DNA of 58,999 nucleotides from an uncultured Opitutaceae bacterium (GTDB taxonomy: Bacteria > Verrucomicrobiota > Verrucomicrobiia > Opitutales > Opitutaceae): contig CAITEC010000012.1 in the NCBI GenBank assembly GCA_903891325.1, forward strand, positions 1-58,999, read 5' to 3'. The position numbers were made by a program, and so were the translations under genes. This document shows positions 1-6,223 of this stretch, piece by piece. Under the pieces are notes generated by a model. It searched no databases. It was not told the origin of the DNA and saw nothing but the letters and a program-made list of their open reading frames with translations. Each line of letters opens with the position of its first letter. Position 1 is the stretch's first letter.

Positions 1-117
1 CGTGTTCCGGGGACCAAGGAACCGCTCGGGCCAATGGAAGAAACCGCGCTCTTAGGTAAGGTTCGGCCGCTTCGGCCACCGTTTGCTGGCGTCCTTGCTT
101 GACTCAGTTGCCGGAGA

Positions 118-143
118 AGCGCGCTCGGAGATCGCGCTCCACC
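118..143. repeat. Family E repeat arm, left window edge
   Basis: This 26-base stretch, beginning AGCGCGCTCGGAGATCGCGC, ends one base before the stop codon of the lyase gene. Its exact reverse complement occurs at 58938-58963, and a further same-orientation partial copy (16 bases, cut by the window end) lies at 58984-58999. The right-hand pair forms a hairpin; here only one arm is visible. It may be a transcription end signal or part of a dispersed palindromic element. Confidence 0.6.
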
Positions 144-144
144 T

Positions 145-2235
145 TCAAGAAATGGAGACCTGCGGCGCTGCGGCGGCACCGACCTTAATCCCAACGTCCA
201 CATCCTGCCCGCGGTGACCTCCGCGCACCCGCCATTGGCCGGTCTCGCCCGACACCGCCAGCTCCCCATGCGCCTCGCCAGCAGGCGCCGCCGTGCAAGC
301 GGTCACGATCTCGTGCGAAAGCGCCGCGGCCGACTCCACCTCGACAAAGGGAAATACGCCCTCGCTCGCGGGCAGATCCACGGCTCCCGTTCGTATCGCG
401 AGCCCGCCGGATCCGGCCACCCGGGCCCTTAGCGCCGCAAAGGGACGGTCAATCCCGAACCCGGCGGTGCCGACATGGCACGATCCAGCCTTGTCGTCGT
501 TGAAGACCTGAAACCGCGCCTGAACGGCCATCGGATCGCCCCGGAGCTCCACGCGATCGAAGATAATGAGCACGTCGGGCTTAAGGAAAATGAGCGTCCG
601 CTCCACGCGTGCAACCGATCCGACCACGAGCTGATAGGCGTCGGTCGCATCGCTCGTGACCGTCATCCAGCCCGGCCCGGTCCTGAAATCCGTAACCCGC
701 GCAAACGCGAGCGAGGAATTCGTTCCCTCGTGCCCGTCGTTGTACTCGTGCCCCTTGCCGCCGACCAGGACCGCCGTGTGCGCCGAGGTGAGCCGCAGCT
801 TCCAGCGCGGCAGCGTCCATTGGTACGCAGCCCGGAGGGGATCATTCAGCAGCCGGTCGCCGTGCGCCTTGAAGATGACGCTGTTGCGGTCCGCATGCTC
901 GTGGTTGGCGGGCCCGCCGCTGCGCAGCGCGACCACGCTGTCCTTCGCGGACCAGCCCGTGCGCGAGACCACGCGGTCGTTTGCCATGCGGAAGTCGAGG
1001 AGCGCCGGCTCCGGCGGGGCGGCGGGCGCCGCGGGATCGTACCAGATCGCCCCGTAGTGGGAATTCACCTGGCCGATGTCCCGGGCCAGCGTCTGGGCGA
1101 CCGGGTCGCCGTGGGTCCGCGCGACCCAGGAGGCGACGGAAATCTCCACGGGCACGTTCGCGTCCCCAAAATTGACGATATCGTACCGTGGAGGCACCTC
1201 GAAGTCCGGGACCCCCTGGACGCCGACGTAGCCGAGCTTGCGCGGCGGCGCAGGGGGCAGCTCGCCGCTGCGGGGCATCGTCATCCCGAGCGCATAGCGG
1301 ATTGTCCCCGGGTAGTTGATCAGCCGCCGCTCGTCGATGCCACGGGTCCGCCAGAGCACCTCGGCAAAGAGGGCCATGTGCAGCGTCGTGTAGCCCCAGT
1401 AGCTCACGCCCTCGCCGAAGCTGCCGTCCGCGCCGAACATCGGGGAAAAGGCCCGGACACTCGAGCGCGCCATCTCCAGCCAGATCTCAGCCTGCGGATT
1501 GCGATCATAGAGCAGGCAGCCCGCAATCCCCAGCGCGGCGGTCGGGATGATCTTCAGGTTGGTTGCATTGAGGATCAGCGGCCAATGCTTCAGGTCGACG
1601 ACCTTGAAGGCGTAGGTGTCGTCCGGATCCATCGTCCATCCCTTGACCCGGTCCGGGTATTTCATCCCGTAGAGCGTCGTGAAGCAGGCGGTTGCCCCCT
1701 TGCGGGCAATCTGGTCCTCGATCTCGGCCTGCTCGGCGGCGTCCAGGCTATCGCCGAGCCAGTCCAGCGCAAAGGCCAGCGCGATTGTCGCCTCGGATGC
1801 CCGCTGGATCCCGAGGACGTGGGTGCCGCCCTCGAGCAAAAGGTCCCATTTCGGGTAATCGAGGATCCGCCGGATGGCCAACTTGCAGAGCCTGAGCTGG
1901 GCCGGATCGCCGGTGACAGCATGGACAAAAGACGACTTCTCGACGATCCCGCGGACGCGGAGCATGTCCGCGACGTGATTGTTGAAGCGCACATGGTGCT
2001 CCAGGAAGTCCGTATCATCGGATAGGTCGGGGGAGGAAAGCGTCCGCCACATCTCCGCAAAGCGCGGGCTGGCGACATTCGCGCGGATCCGCGGCAGATC
2101 AGCCGCGTCAAAAAGCAGCCCGCGCCGCCGCTTTCCATTCGCCGGGGTCGCCACGGAAGCACCCAGTCCCGCCAGGGGAAGGGATGCGGCAAACAGGGAG
2201 CTCGTCCATAGAAAATCTCGCCGGCTCTGTTTCAT
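145..2235 (-). CDS. Exported heparinase II/III-like polysaccharide lyase
   Basis: The 696-residue product starts with a twin-arginine signal (SRRDFL at residues 4-9, then a hydrophobic stretch ending near ASVA), so it should be exported folded by the Tat system. The middle is an alpha/alpha-toroid-like region rich in Trp, Tyr and Gly. The C-terminal part carries NHEHADRNS at 444-452, the His-Asp-Asn signature of heparinase II/III-family lyases, which cleave acidic polysaccharides such as glycosaminoglycans or alginate-like uronans by beta-elimination. The substrate cannot be told from sequence. The gene stands alone on the minus strand with an AT-rich region upstream. The stop codon abuts a family E repeat arm. 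The family call is firm; the substrate is unknown. Confidence 0.85.
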   Translation of the reverse strand: MKQSRRDFLWTSSLFAASLPLAGLGASVATPANGKRRRGLLFDAADLPRIRANVASPRFAEMWRTLSSPDLSDDTDFLEHHVRFNNHVADMLRVRGIVEKSSFVHAVTGDPAQLRLCKLAIRRILDYPKWDLLLEGGTHVLGIQRASEATIALAFALDWLGDSLDAAEQAEIEDQIARKGATACFTTLYGMKYPDRVKGWTMDPDDTYAFKVVDLKHWPLILNATNLKIIPTAALGIAGCLLYDRNPQAEIWLEMARSSVRAFSPMFGADGSFGEGVSYWGYTTLHMALFAEVLWRTRGIDERRLINYPGTIRYALGMTMPRSGELPPAPPRKLGYVGVQGVPDFEVPPRYDIVNFGDANVPVEISVASWVARTHGDPVAQTLARDIGQVNSHYGAIWYDPAAPAAPPEPALLDFRMANDRVVSRTGWSAKDSVVALRSGGPANHEHADRNSVIFKAHGDRLLNDPLRAAYQWTLPRWKLRLTSAHTAVLVGGKGHEYNDGHEGTNSSLAFARVTDFRTGPGWMTVTSDATDAYQLVVGSVARVERTLIFLKPDVLIIFDRVELRGDPMAVQARFQVFNDDKAGSCHVGTAGFGIDRPFAALRARVAGSGGLAIRTGAVDLPASEGVFPFVEVESAAALSHEIVTACTAAPAGEAHGELAVSGETGQWRVRGGHRGQDVDVGIKVGAAAAPQVSIS

Positions 2236-2317
2236 AAAAGGTTAGTATCAGGTAAAATACGAAATAACCCATTATTTAACATAATATTTATTGTGCGAAA
2301 ACTCACTTAAATCCCGA
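2236..2317. promoter_or_regulatory. AT-rich upstream region of the lyase gene
   Basis: This short gap is markedly richer in A and T than the flanking coding DNA (for example the run around 2270-2290). It lies directly upstream of the minus-strand lyase start at 2235 and downstream of the vapC stop. It probably holds the lyase promoter. I cannot assign -35 and -10 boxes with confidence. Confidence 0.35.
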
Positions 2318-2737
2318 TCAGTCGACTACCTGAATTCCCAACAGTTCCGCCGCCTCCCGCATCCGCCGGTCTGCAGTAAACAAAGGTCCGGCCACAATGG
2401 ACAGATAAGTTGCCAAATGAACCGCGTCGAGCGTGCGGATCGGGACTCGCGGGTGAACCTCAGCCATAAGCATCCGGGCCCTCCCGATGATGGCGCCATC
2501 CAGCGACGCCAGTATGATGTTCTGGTCGGCTATTCGACTCTCAAACGCCGTCCACGACAAATCCCGGTCCGCGGGTTTGATCCATCCCTCCCTCTCTTTT
2601 CTGAGAAATGCCGAGAACATCTCAACATAGGCCAACTCCGATGATACAATTGATTCGCCGGCAACCTTGGCTGCGCATTCCTCCGAACCAGGTTCGGCAA
2701 TGAAAAGTTTGGCAAGAACCGAAGTGTCCAGATACAC
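2318..2737 (-). CDS. vapC: VapC-type PIN-domain toxin
   Basis: The 139-residue protein is a single PIN domain, the Mg-dependent endoribonuclease fold of VapC toxins. It opens with MYLDTSVLAKLF, placing the first acidic residue at D4. E34 or E39, D104 (in LDAVHLATY) and D123 (in FTADRRM) fit the remaining acidic active-site positions. Length is normal for VapC. It lies 18 bases downstream of a Phd-type antitoxin gene on the same strand, the usual antitoxin-first order. VapC toxins typically cut tRNA or rRNA; the target here is unknown. I see no truncation or lost acidic residue, so the toxin looks intact. Confidence 0.85.
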   Translation of the reverse strand: MYLDTSVLAKLFIAEPGSEECAAKVAGESIVSSELAYVEMFSAFLRKEREGWIKPADRDLSWTAFESRIADQNIILASLDGAIIGRARMLMAEVHPRVPIRTLDAVHLATYLSIVAGPLFTADRRMREAAELLGIQVVD

Positions 2738-2755
2738 GAGGTGGATTCCCGGGGG

Positions 2756-3088
2756 TCAGCTGCCGCTGTCGCGTTCAGCCCTGATGCCCGGCGTCGAATC
2801 GGGTGTCATCGGCATGGCCCGCAATCGCGCCAAATCCGCATAAAATGGCCGCCCTTTGATCGCCGGCTGATAGCGAACGAGCATGGCAACGGGCGCCCCG
2901 TCACTCGTTATCACAATTTCCTCTCCCCGGGCGGCGCGCTGCAGGATGCTCGAAAGCTGGTCCTTGGCCTCGCGGACACCCATGACATCCCGGCTCAGCC
3001 CATAGTGCGCCGCACTTTCCCTTATCTGCGCCGCGTTATCGGGCGATTCCGGATAATCTCCGCCAGTCCTTTTCACTTTCCGCTTCAT
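2756..3088 (-). CDS. Phd/YefM-type antitoxin of the VapC module
   Basis: This 110-residue protein contains MGVREAKDQLSSILQRAARG followed by EEIVITSDGAPVAMLV, the DNA-binding N-terminal fold of Phd/YefM antitoxins. The C-terminal tail (PFYADLARLRAM and on) would wrap the toxin. An in-frame Met also exists at 3160, but I prefer the Met at 3088. The earlier start would place a perfect inverted repeat (3097-3116) inside the gene, while the later one puts it just upstream, where an autoregulatory operator belongs. The extension before the Phd motif is longer than usual, so the Met of MGVREAK is a third possibility. Pairing a Phd antitoxin with a PIN toxin is a known mixed arrangement. Confidence 0.8.
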   Translation of the reverse strand: MKRKVKRTGGDYPESPDNAAQIRESAAHYGLSRDVMGVREAKDQLSSILQRAARGEEIVITSDGAPVAMLVRYQPAIKGRPFYADLARLRAMPMTPDSTPGIRAERDSGS

Positions 3089-3096
3089 TCCCGCAA

Positions 3097-3116
3097 TGTG
3101 GCCACATGAGGCCACA
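3097..3116. promoter_or_regulatory. Inverted repeat, likely antitoxin operator
   Basis: The sequence reads TGTGGCC, six bases, GGCCACA: a perfect 7+7 inverted repeat ending eight bases upstream of the preferred antitoxin start codon at 3088. Phd-family antitoxins bind palindromes at their own promoters, so this is the natural operator candidate. Its closeness to the start codon means that binding would also cover the ribosome entry site. Confidence 0.5.
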
Positions 3117-3251
3117 GGGTCAAGTTTAAGGTGAACTGTTGCTGATATTGGCGGGCTCACAGCGATAGGTTATTCTGAGTATGGATATGGGCCGCTGCGA
3201 ACGGGTCTGTTAGATTGACTCCCCTTCCCTCGCGGATACCTTGCTGCGGTG

Positions 3252-3449
3252 ATGCATTATCGCGTAAACCTGTTTGAGTCTGGGGAGGGATGGGCAGTCA
3301 GCTGCCCGGATCTGCCAGGTTGCCATTCGCAGGGTGTCACCCGAGACGAAGCTCTGGAAAACATCAAGGATGCGATCCGACTTTGGCTCGAGGTCGAAGC
3401 GGAGGAGACTGGTCTGAAACGCATCGAACACGCAGAAGTGGCCGTTTGA
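3252..3449 (+). CDS. hicB: HicB-type antitoxin
   Basis: The 65-residue protein starts MHYRVNLFESGEGW and carries CPDLPGCHSQG and RDEALENIKDAIRLWL, the partial RNase H-like core of HicB antitoxins. HicB normally neutralises HicA, an mRNA-cleaving toxin. This is the short form, without an added C-terminal DNA-binding domain. A GTG codon directly before the ATG (3249) is an alternative start. The reading frame ends three bases before the ATG of the following hicA-like gene, the usual tight coupling. The partner toxin is frameshifted, so this antitoxin may now act alone. Confidence 0.8.
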   Translation: MHYRVNLFESGEGWAVSCPDLPGCHSQGVTRDEALENIKDAIRLWLEVEAEETGLKRIEHAEVAV

Positions 3450-3452
3450 GCG

Positions 3453-3667
3453 ATGCCCCGCATTCCGGGAATTGGGCAGCGGGATGCGCGGTTCGAGTGT
3501 TTTCGAAGTTAGGCTATCGCGTGGTTCGTGAAGGCGGCCATATTGTAATGAGCAACGGAACCACTCGACTGACAATCCCGCGTCATACGTCCATTAACGC
3601 TATTACGATGGGCTCGATTGCGAAGGACGCCGGTCTCTCGCCTGAGCAGTTTCGCGCTTTGCTCTGA
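3453..3667 (+). pseudogene. hicA: hicA-like toxin gene, frameshifted
   Basis: The frame opening at 3453 reads MPRIPGIGQRDA, the standard HicA N-terminus, then runs out of frame and stops at 3510-3512. The rest of HicA continues in another frame from about 3490: VRVFSKLGYRVVREGGHIV, then TIPRHTSINAITMG and AKDAGLSPEQFRALL, including the catalytic His of GGHIV. Removing one CG from the GCGCGG run at 3485-3490 restores D-A-V-R-V-F, exactly the family pattern. So a 2-base insertion (or an equivalent read error) explains the break. A GTG at 3497 could start a 56-residue fragment that lacks the first strand. Its neighbour hicB is intact. Confidence 0.75.
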
Positions 3668-3694
3668 TCGGTTGAGACTCATAAATAGGGTGTC

Positions 3695-4411
3695 TCAGGG
3701 GCCGGACAGCAGCGTTCCTTGTTGTCGAATTAACTTTGCCCTGATCTTTGCTGCAGGGGTGTCGATGGGGGATAGGCCCCAAGCCTCGGCGATACCTATT
3801 GGTACCCTGGCGAGATGAGGACCCACTATGAGTTCGGTAGTAAGATGCGAATTTACCAGCGCTAATGCCCAGTGGAATCGCCCGTACCGTTTGGTGAACC
3901 CGGAAAGGTCGGGAGTATAGTGGTAAAATTTTTCGACGAAATTGATGAATTTCTGAATGAGCTTCTCAAGTTCCTTGGTCTCGAGTGAGTGACTGAGTTC
4001 GTTCCGAGCTTCGTTTAATAAACTGATCGCAGTCCAAAGGTGAGTTTTGTTGGCATTCTGGCTGTGGCTTCTGGCTAACTTAAGTTTCTGGGCAAAGCGG
4101 AGTTCTTTAGGAATGAACTCTGGATGTTCGGTGCCGCGTTCGATCAATTTGTTTAGGTGCCGTTCGATTAGAAGGTGTCCTTTCAATAGAGAAAGCTCGA
4201 TATTTCCATCCTCGGGGAAGAGCTCGAAAAACTCCTTTATGTGTTCTAAAGCAGCGGAGAATATGCCGGAATCGGATTCTTCATCGGCTTCCGGTTTTCG
4301 CGGCTTAGGGGCGGGGTCCACAGTACGTACAGTTATGGATTGGCGTGTCCTGTTGAAATGGGATGTCGAATTGCGGCAAGGGCCGTGGAGGCGGCGGCTC
4401 GGCCCGGGCAA
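3695..4411 (-). CDS. Uncharacterised protein with HEPN-type RNase motif
   Basis: I do not recognise the family by name. The 238-residue protein is helical and charged and has two notable segments. GHLLIERHLNKLIE at 78-91 resembles the dimer helix of HEPN-type proteins. ARNELSH at 135-141 fits the R-x4-H active-site signature (R136, H141, with a polar Asn after Arg) of HEPN ribonucleases. No nucleotidyltransferase (MNT) antitoxin lies beside it. It sits just downstream of two toxin-antitoxin loci and its base composition is less GC-rich than that of the flanking housekeeping genes, which suggests acquired DNA. The first ~45 residues are low in conservation character, so the real start may be internal. 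It could equally be a non-catalytic HEPN protein. Confidence 0.6.
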   Translation of the reverse strand: MPGPSRRLHGPCRNSTSHFNRTRQSITVRTVDPAPKPRKPEADEESDSGIFSAALEHIKEFFELFPEDGNIELSLLKGHLLIERHLNKLIERGTEHPEFIPKELRFAQKLKLARSHSQNANKTHLWTAISLLNEARNELSHSLETKELEKLIQKFINFVEKFYHYTPDLSGFTKRYGRFHWALALVNSHLTTELIVGPHLARVPIGIAEAWGLSPIDTPAAKIRAKLIRQQGTLLSGP

Positions 4412-4554
4412 CTCTTGAAAAAATCTTTGGGAATTGCGGTTAGGGCATCCAAGCTGTGGTCTGCTTTTAGTTCAGATAGTTTTGATAGCCGCATTGCGGC
4501 AAACCTCGTGTTTCGTTATGCCTGTATTTAATGTGCGCAATTGGCGCCTGAATC

Positions 4555-5997
4555 TTACAGGCTGTCCCGGTACAGGTTCTGGTACGCCACGGCCGCCCGC
4601 TTCCAGCTGAAGTCGGTGCTCATGCCGGTCCGCTGGACGGTCGCCATCCGGGGCTTGTCGGCCCGGAGCCGAAGGGCCCGCTGAAGGGCCGCGCCCAGGC
4701 CGGCTGCGTCCGGGGAGCACATGATTCCCGTGCCCGTCGCCGGGTAGTCGTCCGCGTCCACGACCGTGTCCACCAGTCCTCCGACACGGCTGACGATCGG
4801 CGGCGTCCCGTAGGCCTGGGAATACATCTGGTTCAAACCGCAGGGCTCGAAAAGCGACGGCATGACGAAGAAGTCGCTCCCCGCCTCGATCAGGTGGCTC
4901 ATGCGTTCGTCGAGCCGACCGCTGAAGCAGACCTTCCTGGGCAATTCCGCGGCCAGGGCCCGGACGGCTTCCTCCAGCCGTTTGTCGCCCGATCCCAGGA
5001 TGATCAGCGCGCAGTCGTTCTGCTTGAAAAAGCTCCGATTGGCCAGGACCAGGTCCACGCCCTTCTGCTCAACCAGCCGGCAGACCATCCCAAAGACCGG
5101 CCCCTTGAAGGCCGGATCGAGCCCGCACTCCTTGAGCAGCGCCGCGCGGCACGCCTGCTTGCCCGAAAGATCCATGGCCGAATAACGGGCGGGAATCTGC
5201 GGATCGACCTCCGGGCTCCAGATGGCCGTGTCCACTCCGTTCACCAGGCCGACGATGTCGTCGGCGCGCGTCTGGATCACGCCTTCCAGCCCGCAGCCAA
5301 ATTCCGGGGTCTGGATCTCCTTTGCGTAATTGGGGCTGACCGTCGTCACCCGGTCGGAGAAGAGGATCCCGCCCTTCAGGAAGTTCATCTGCCCGTAGAA
5401 TTCCAGCCCGTCCATCCCGTTCAGCTCGGCCGGGAGATTGGTCAGCGCAAAGGTCCCGGCCGGGAACACGCCCTGGTAGGCGATGTTGTGGACCGTGCAC
5501 ACCGTCTTCACCGCGAGCGTCAACCCGTGGCGGCGCTCCGCCTCCCGCAGCAGCGCGGGTATCAGCGCGGCCTGCCAGTCGTGGCAGTGCACGATGTCCG
5601 CCTGGATGTCCGCGAGCCGGAGCGTCTCGACGACCGCCTTGGAGAAGAAGATGTAGCGCTCGGCATTGTCCTCGTAATCGCGCGTGCCCGTGCCGTAGGG
5701 GTTCTTCCGCTCGAAGAACTCCTCCCGGCCGATCAGGTACAGCGTGAGGTTCTTCCGCGGCGAGAAAGCCCGCACGTCACCGGAGAGGAACCCGTCCCCC
5801 ATCTCGATCTTCAGGCGAAGGAGCACCTTCGCCGCGGCGGCGTCCGGATGGGCCAGCACGGCGGAATACGCCGGAACGAAGACGGAGACCTCGTGACCCA
5901 CGTCCGCCAGTGTCCCCGACAGCGCCCCAACCGCATCGGCCAGCCCCCCCGTCTTCACATACGGAAACAGTTCGCTCGCTGCATGGACGATTTTCAT
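4555..5997 (-). CDS. glgA: Glycogen synthase
   Basis: The 480-residue product is a GT5-family, GT-B-fold enzyme that transfers glucose from ADP-glucose to the end of an alpha-1,4-glucan. The N-terminus MKIVHAASELFPYVKTGGLA contains the nucleotide-sugar-binding KTGGL loop at residues 15-19. The C-terminal domain has the acidic EPCGLNQMYSQAYG segment and the SRVGGL loop expected of bacterial GlgA. Length is normal. It is a single minus-strand gene with no other glycogen genes in view, and its upstream side faces the family A repeat and the rnr gene on the opposite strand. The assignment is secure; ADP-glucose as donor is inferred from family membership. Confidence 0.95.
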   Translation of the reverse strand: MKIVHAASELFPYVKTGGLADAVGALSGTLADVGHEVSVFVPAYSAVLAHPDAAAAKVLLRLKIEMGDGFLSGDVRAFSPRKNLTLYLIGREEFFERKNPYGTGTRDYEDNAERYIFFSKAVVETLRLADIQADIVHCHDWQAALIPALLREAERRHGLTLAVKTVCTVHNIAYQGVFPAGTFALTNLPAELNGMDGLEFYGQMNFLKGGILFSDRVTTVSPNYAKEIQTPEFGCGLEGVIQTRADDIVGLVNGVDTAIWSPEVDPQIPARYSAMDLSGKQACRAALLKECGLDPAFKGPVFGMVCRLVEQKGVDLVLANRSFFKQNDCALIILGSGDKRLEEAVRALAAELPRKVCFSGRLDERMSHLIEAGSDFFVMPSLFEPCGLNQMYSQAYGTPPIVSRVGGLVDTVVDADDYPATGTGIMCSPDAAGLGAALQRALRLRADKPRMATVQRTGMSTDFSWKRAAVAYQNLYRDSL

Positions 5998-6056
5998 TCC
6001 TCAGGCGTATCTATCCCAAAACAACTCCCCTTGGCAAGCCGTCGGGCACTCTTAAT

Positions 6057-6223
6057 GTTGCAGTCACTGCTTGGCCGGGAGGGTCCCCGGAGCGGCACTA
6101 GCGGAGCTCATTGGTCGCCTCTTGCCGTCCCCCCATGAGGCGGGACGGCGGTGTGGCGACCAGATTGGGATTGCGCAGCGGAGCCGCGGAGCGGGACCCT
6201 CCCGGCCAAGCAGGGACTGCGTC
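6057..6223. repeat. Family A inverted-repeat element, copy 1
   Basis: This is a 167-base element. The outer arms (6057-6087 and 6193-6223) are complementary over about 31 bases with three mismatches and include GCTTGGCCGGGAGGGTCCC. The ~100-base core is nearly identical to that of copy 2 at 8637-8805, with inner pairs TGGTCGCC/GGCGACCA and CCGTCCC/GGGACGG. The outer arms of the two copies share no sequence. The element fills the gap between glgA and rnr and overlaps the only in-frame TTG start codons for rnr (6071 and 6122). Confidence 0.85.

Noticed and set aside
475..2025. Long plus-strand open frame opposite the heparinase-like gene
   Set aside because: It is a shadow caused by high GC at third positions. 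Its product is Arg/Pro/His-rich with no domain, while the minus strand encodes a full lyase.
3290..3667. Intact hicA using an upstream start at 3290
   Set aside because: That start would overlap most of hicB out of frame, and the product before ~3490 is not HicA-like. The true HicA N-terminus lies in another frame from 3453.
6057..6223. Family A core as a tRNA or known structured RNA
   Set aside because: The inner pairs do not make a cloverleaf and no known RNA motif was seen. It is kept as a repeat element.
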